NCBI RefSeq assembly: GCF_002869965.1
Contig: NZ_PEBS01000007.1
Coordinates: forward strand, 61,551 to 125,550
DNA: 64,000 nt
DNA from: Janthinobacterium sp. ROICE36
GTDB lineage: Bacteria; Pseudomonadota; Gammaproteobacteria; Burkholderiales; Burkholderiaceae_D
Direction of reading: 5' to 3'
Numbering within the stretch: position 1 is the first letter of the stretch; every line of letters starts with the position of its first letter. Shown piece by piece: positions 62,013 through 64,000 of the stretch. A program made the position numbers and the translations under genes. Under the pieces are notes generated by a model. The model was not told the DNA's origin, ran no database searches, and worked only from the letters and a program-made list of their open reading frames with translations.

Positions 62013-63819
62013 ATGCGCGCTGTTTTTCCCTCCTTGCAATTACTTCCAGTGGCCGCCGCTCTGTCGCTGGCCTTCGCTACCCACGCGGTGCGCGCGGCCA
62101 ATGGGGCCAATGGCCAGGACGACTTGACGGCTGGCGATGCGAAAGTCATGCAAGCCGTGCAGGTGACAGGCGCGCGAGCGCAAGGCCTGGTGCCTGTCAC
62201 CACGGAGGCGGGCAGTTTTCGTGGCGCCAACATCATGGACGTACCCTCGACCGTCAACGTGATCACGCGCGAATTGCTGGAGCAGCAAGCTGTCTCGGGC
62301 CTGTACGATGCCGTGCGCAATACGGCGGGCATGACGCGCCAGCAAAATGGCGGCGAAACGTGGGATCAATTGGTGATACGCGGCATTGCCGTGGAAAACC
62401 GCACGAATTACCGGCTCAACGGCTCCATGCCGATCATGAACTTCTCGCAAGTGCCCATGGAAAACAAGGAGCGGGTGGAAGTGCTGAAGGGCGCCTCGGC
62501 CCTGTACTACGGTTTTACCTCGCCCGCCGGCGTGGTCAACTTCGTCACCAAGCGGGCCGGCAGCAAGCCCGTCACCAGCATGGGCTTGAGCGTCGATGAC
62601 CGTGGCAGCGCGGTGGCGAATATCGACGTGGGCCGCCGCTTTGGCGTGGAGCAGGAATTCGGCGTGCGCATCAACGCGGCTGGCGGGACCTTGGGTTCCT
62701 ACCTGGACCATGTCGGCAATGGCAACCGCCGCTTTATCTCCACGGCGCTCGATTGGCGCGTGACGAATAAACTGCTGCTGAAAGCGGACCTGGAATACGA
62801 GCGCCGCAAAGTGACGGAGCAGGCGGGCGTGGCCTTGCCGGCCGCCGTAAAGGGCGTGATCAGCCTGCCGCGCGCCGTCGATCCGCGCCAGTTGATCGGC
62901 CCCGACTGGTCGGCGTTCGAGGCGCAGACGAAAAACGCGCAATTGCGCGCCGACTACGCCATCACGGAGGGCTGGGCCCTGACGGTGGAGGCGGGCCATT
63001 CGGAAACGGCGCGCCACCGTCGCCTGGCCATCTTCCGCCTGAACAACGCGGCCGCGCTGGCCACGGGCGCGGGCCGTATCACGGGCAATATCCAGCACAG
63101 CGTGACGGCCTCGGACTTGCTGCGCGCGGAATTGGCCGGTAATTTCAACACGGGTTGGATTGCCCATGAACTGACCCTGGGCGCCTCGCGCACGGACAAA
63201 TCGCAAGATCCGATTTACCAGAGCAATTACACGATTGCGTCGCAAAACCTGTACAACCCCGTGCGCGTGACGAATGTCGTGTTCGGTCCCAAGCCGGTTT
63301 CGCCGACGACGGCCGCGCTCGACACGCGCGACACGGGCTTGTATGCGCTCGACCGCATGGTCTTCAGCCCACAATGGCAAAGCGTCATCGGCGTGCGCCG
63401 CAGCAGTTATCAAAGCGACCAGGGAGCCAGCCACTATGACGTCAGCAAGACCACGCCGATGGCCTCGTTGATCTACAAGGCCACGCCAGAGCTGTCGTTC
63501 TACGCGTCCACGGCGCGGGGGCTGGAAGAGGGCGAAACCGGCCCGACGGGCACCGTCAACCAGGGCGTCAAGATGGCGCCCGGCGTGAGCAAGCAGAAAG
63601 AACTGGGCGCGCGCTGGCTGACGCCGGGCGGCAGCTTGCTGTCGGCCGCGCTGTTCGACATCACGCGCCCCGGCTATTACACGACTGCCAGCAATGTGTT
63701 CACGTCGGACGGCGAACAGCGCTACCGTGGTCTGGAGGTCTCGACGCAAGGCAAGCTGACGCGCCAGTTGTCGTGGCAGACGTCGGCACAGTTGCTCGAC
63801 CCCAAGTTTGCCCACATTA
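62013..63819 (+). pseudogene. TonB-dependent siderophore receptor, C-terminus replaced by inserted DNA
   Basis: Start ATG 62013; the signal peptide reads SLQLLPVAAALSLAFATHAV, ending RA. The plug has VQVTGARAQGLVPVTTEAGS, MDVPSTVNVITRELLEQQAV and VEVLKGASALYYGFTSPAGV, typical of hydroxamate siderophore receptors of the FhuA/FhuE/FoxA group. Barrel strands continue to SWQTSAQLLDPKFAHIN; the family would go on for roughly another 80-100 residues to a terminal Phe. Instead, from about 63819 unrelated sequence follows and the frame stops at 63903-63905. The missing last strands should prevent barrel closure. Confidence 0.75.
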
Positions 63820-64000
63820 ACAGGGTGTTGAAAAAGGACCCCAGTCCTTCGGATTTTGTCGCCAGACATGCGAATTTTTCGGGCTGGAAGCCGCATTTTG
63901 GCTAAAAAGCAGTTTTCAGCCACTTTTCAGGCCGTTTTTTGACATTTTTTAGCGCTTTCCGTACTCTATGGACGGAGTTATCCAACCACCGCCGATAAAC
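63820..64000. mobile_element. Probable end of an insertion element (cut by window edge)
   Basis: The break in the receptor coincides with ACAGGGTGTTGAAAAAGGAC, of a type often seen at IS ends, followed by T-rich DNA with TTTTCAGCC/CAGGCCGTTTTTTG blocks and no gene until the window end. The second end and any target repeat lie outside, so family and orientation are not determined. Confidence 0.45.

Noticed and set aside
1..64000. CRISPR arrays, tRNA and rRNA genes
   Set aside because: No regularly spaced repeats were seen, and no cloverleaf or rRNA-like stretch was recognised on either strand by eye.

Overview
The window looks like one chromosomal segment of a GC-rich betaproteobacterium of the order Burkholderiales, most likely Oxalobacteraceae of the Janthinobacterium/Massilia type. 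This rests on gene content and protein style only (betaproteobacterial narKK-narGHJI-moaA-narXL order, membrane Gcd, DUF748 and DUF445 proteins, many TonB receptors); there is no rRNA gene to confirm it.

Layout. 1-6.2 kb: tail of a QseC-type sensor kinase, a tandem-domain universal stress protein, a decayed PHA synthase remnant next to a near-perfect FNR/ANR box, a DUF445 protein and an amino-acid permease. 6.2-26.6 kb: an N-acetylgalactosamine (GalNAc) utilisation locus. A six-gene minus-strand operon (SIS-family AgaS, ROK kinase, GatZ/KbaZ-like AgaZ, DeoR-family AgaR, deacetylase, MFS transporter) faces a plus-strand set for polymer attack and uptake: a secreted GH31 protein, two TonB-dependent receptors, a Tat-exported GH109-type enzyme and a DUF3472 protein broken by a stop codon. 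Two promoters in this locus have the same architecture. 26.8-44.1 kb: a nitrate-respiration locus with SirB2, two NarK transporters, a carbonic anhydrase split by a 1-base deletion, narGHJI, a PpiC isomerase, moaA, narXL and nnrS. An NsrR-like palindrome lies before nnrS, and an unexplained 20-bp motif recurs near narK, narG and nnrS.

44.2-55.4 kb: a scrambled zone. A signalling gene set (Hpt protein, HDOD protein, HTH-receiver regulator, hybrid kinase) has been broken by an IS4/IS50-type element with intact ends and by a roughly 7.4-kb foreign island. The island carries pseudogenes (DUF2945, truncated ferredoxin, CLC-channel tail, IS1182 remnant) beside intact-looking DUF488, uracil-DNA glycosylase, sdhC-sdhD-sdhB without sdhA, and a DUF3330-qNOR pair overlapping by 4 bp. 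55.7-64 kb: PQQ glucose dehydrogenase, a palindromic repeat/terminator, a large DUF748 protein and a Fur-box-preceded siderophore receptor interrupted near its C-terminus by what appears to be another insertion at the window edge.

How it fits together: the GalNAc locus would bind and cleave alpha-GalNAc-containing glycans outside the cytoplasm, import the sugar by TonB receptor and MFS carrier, then phosphorylate, deacetylate and deaminate it. The nitrate locus would import nitrate, reduce it at NarGHI and export nitrite; no nitrite reductase is in the window, but NnrS and the island-borne quinol NO reductase would handle NO. Several single-base lesions (carbonic anhydrase, transposase, DUF3472, DUF2945) may be genuine decay or assembly errors; the raw sequence cannot tell.
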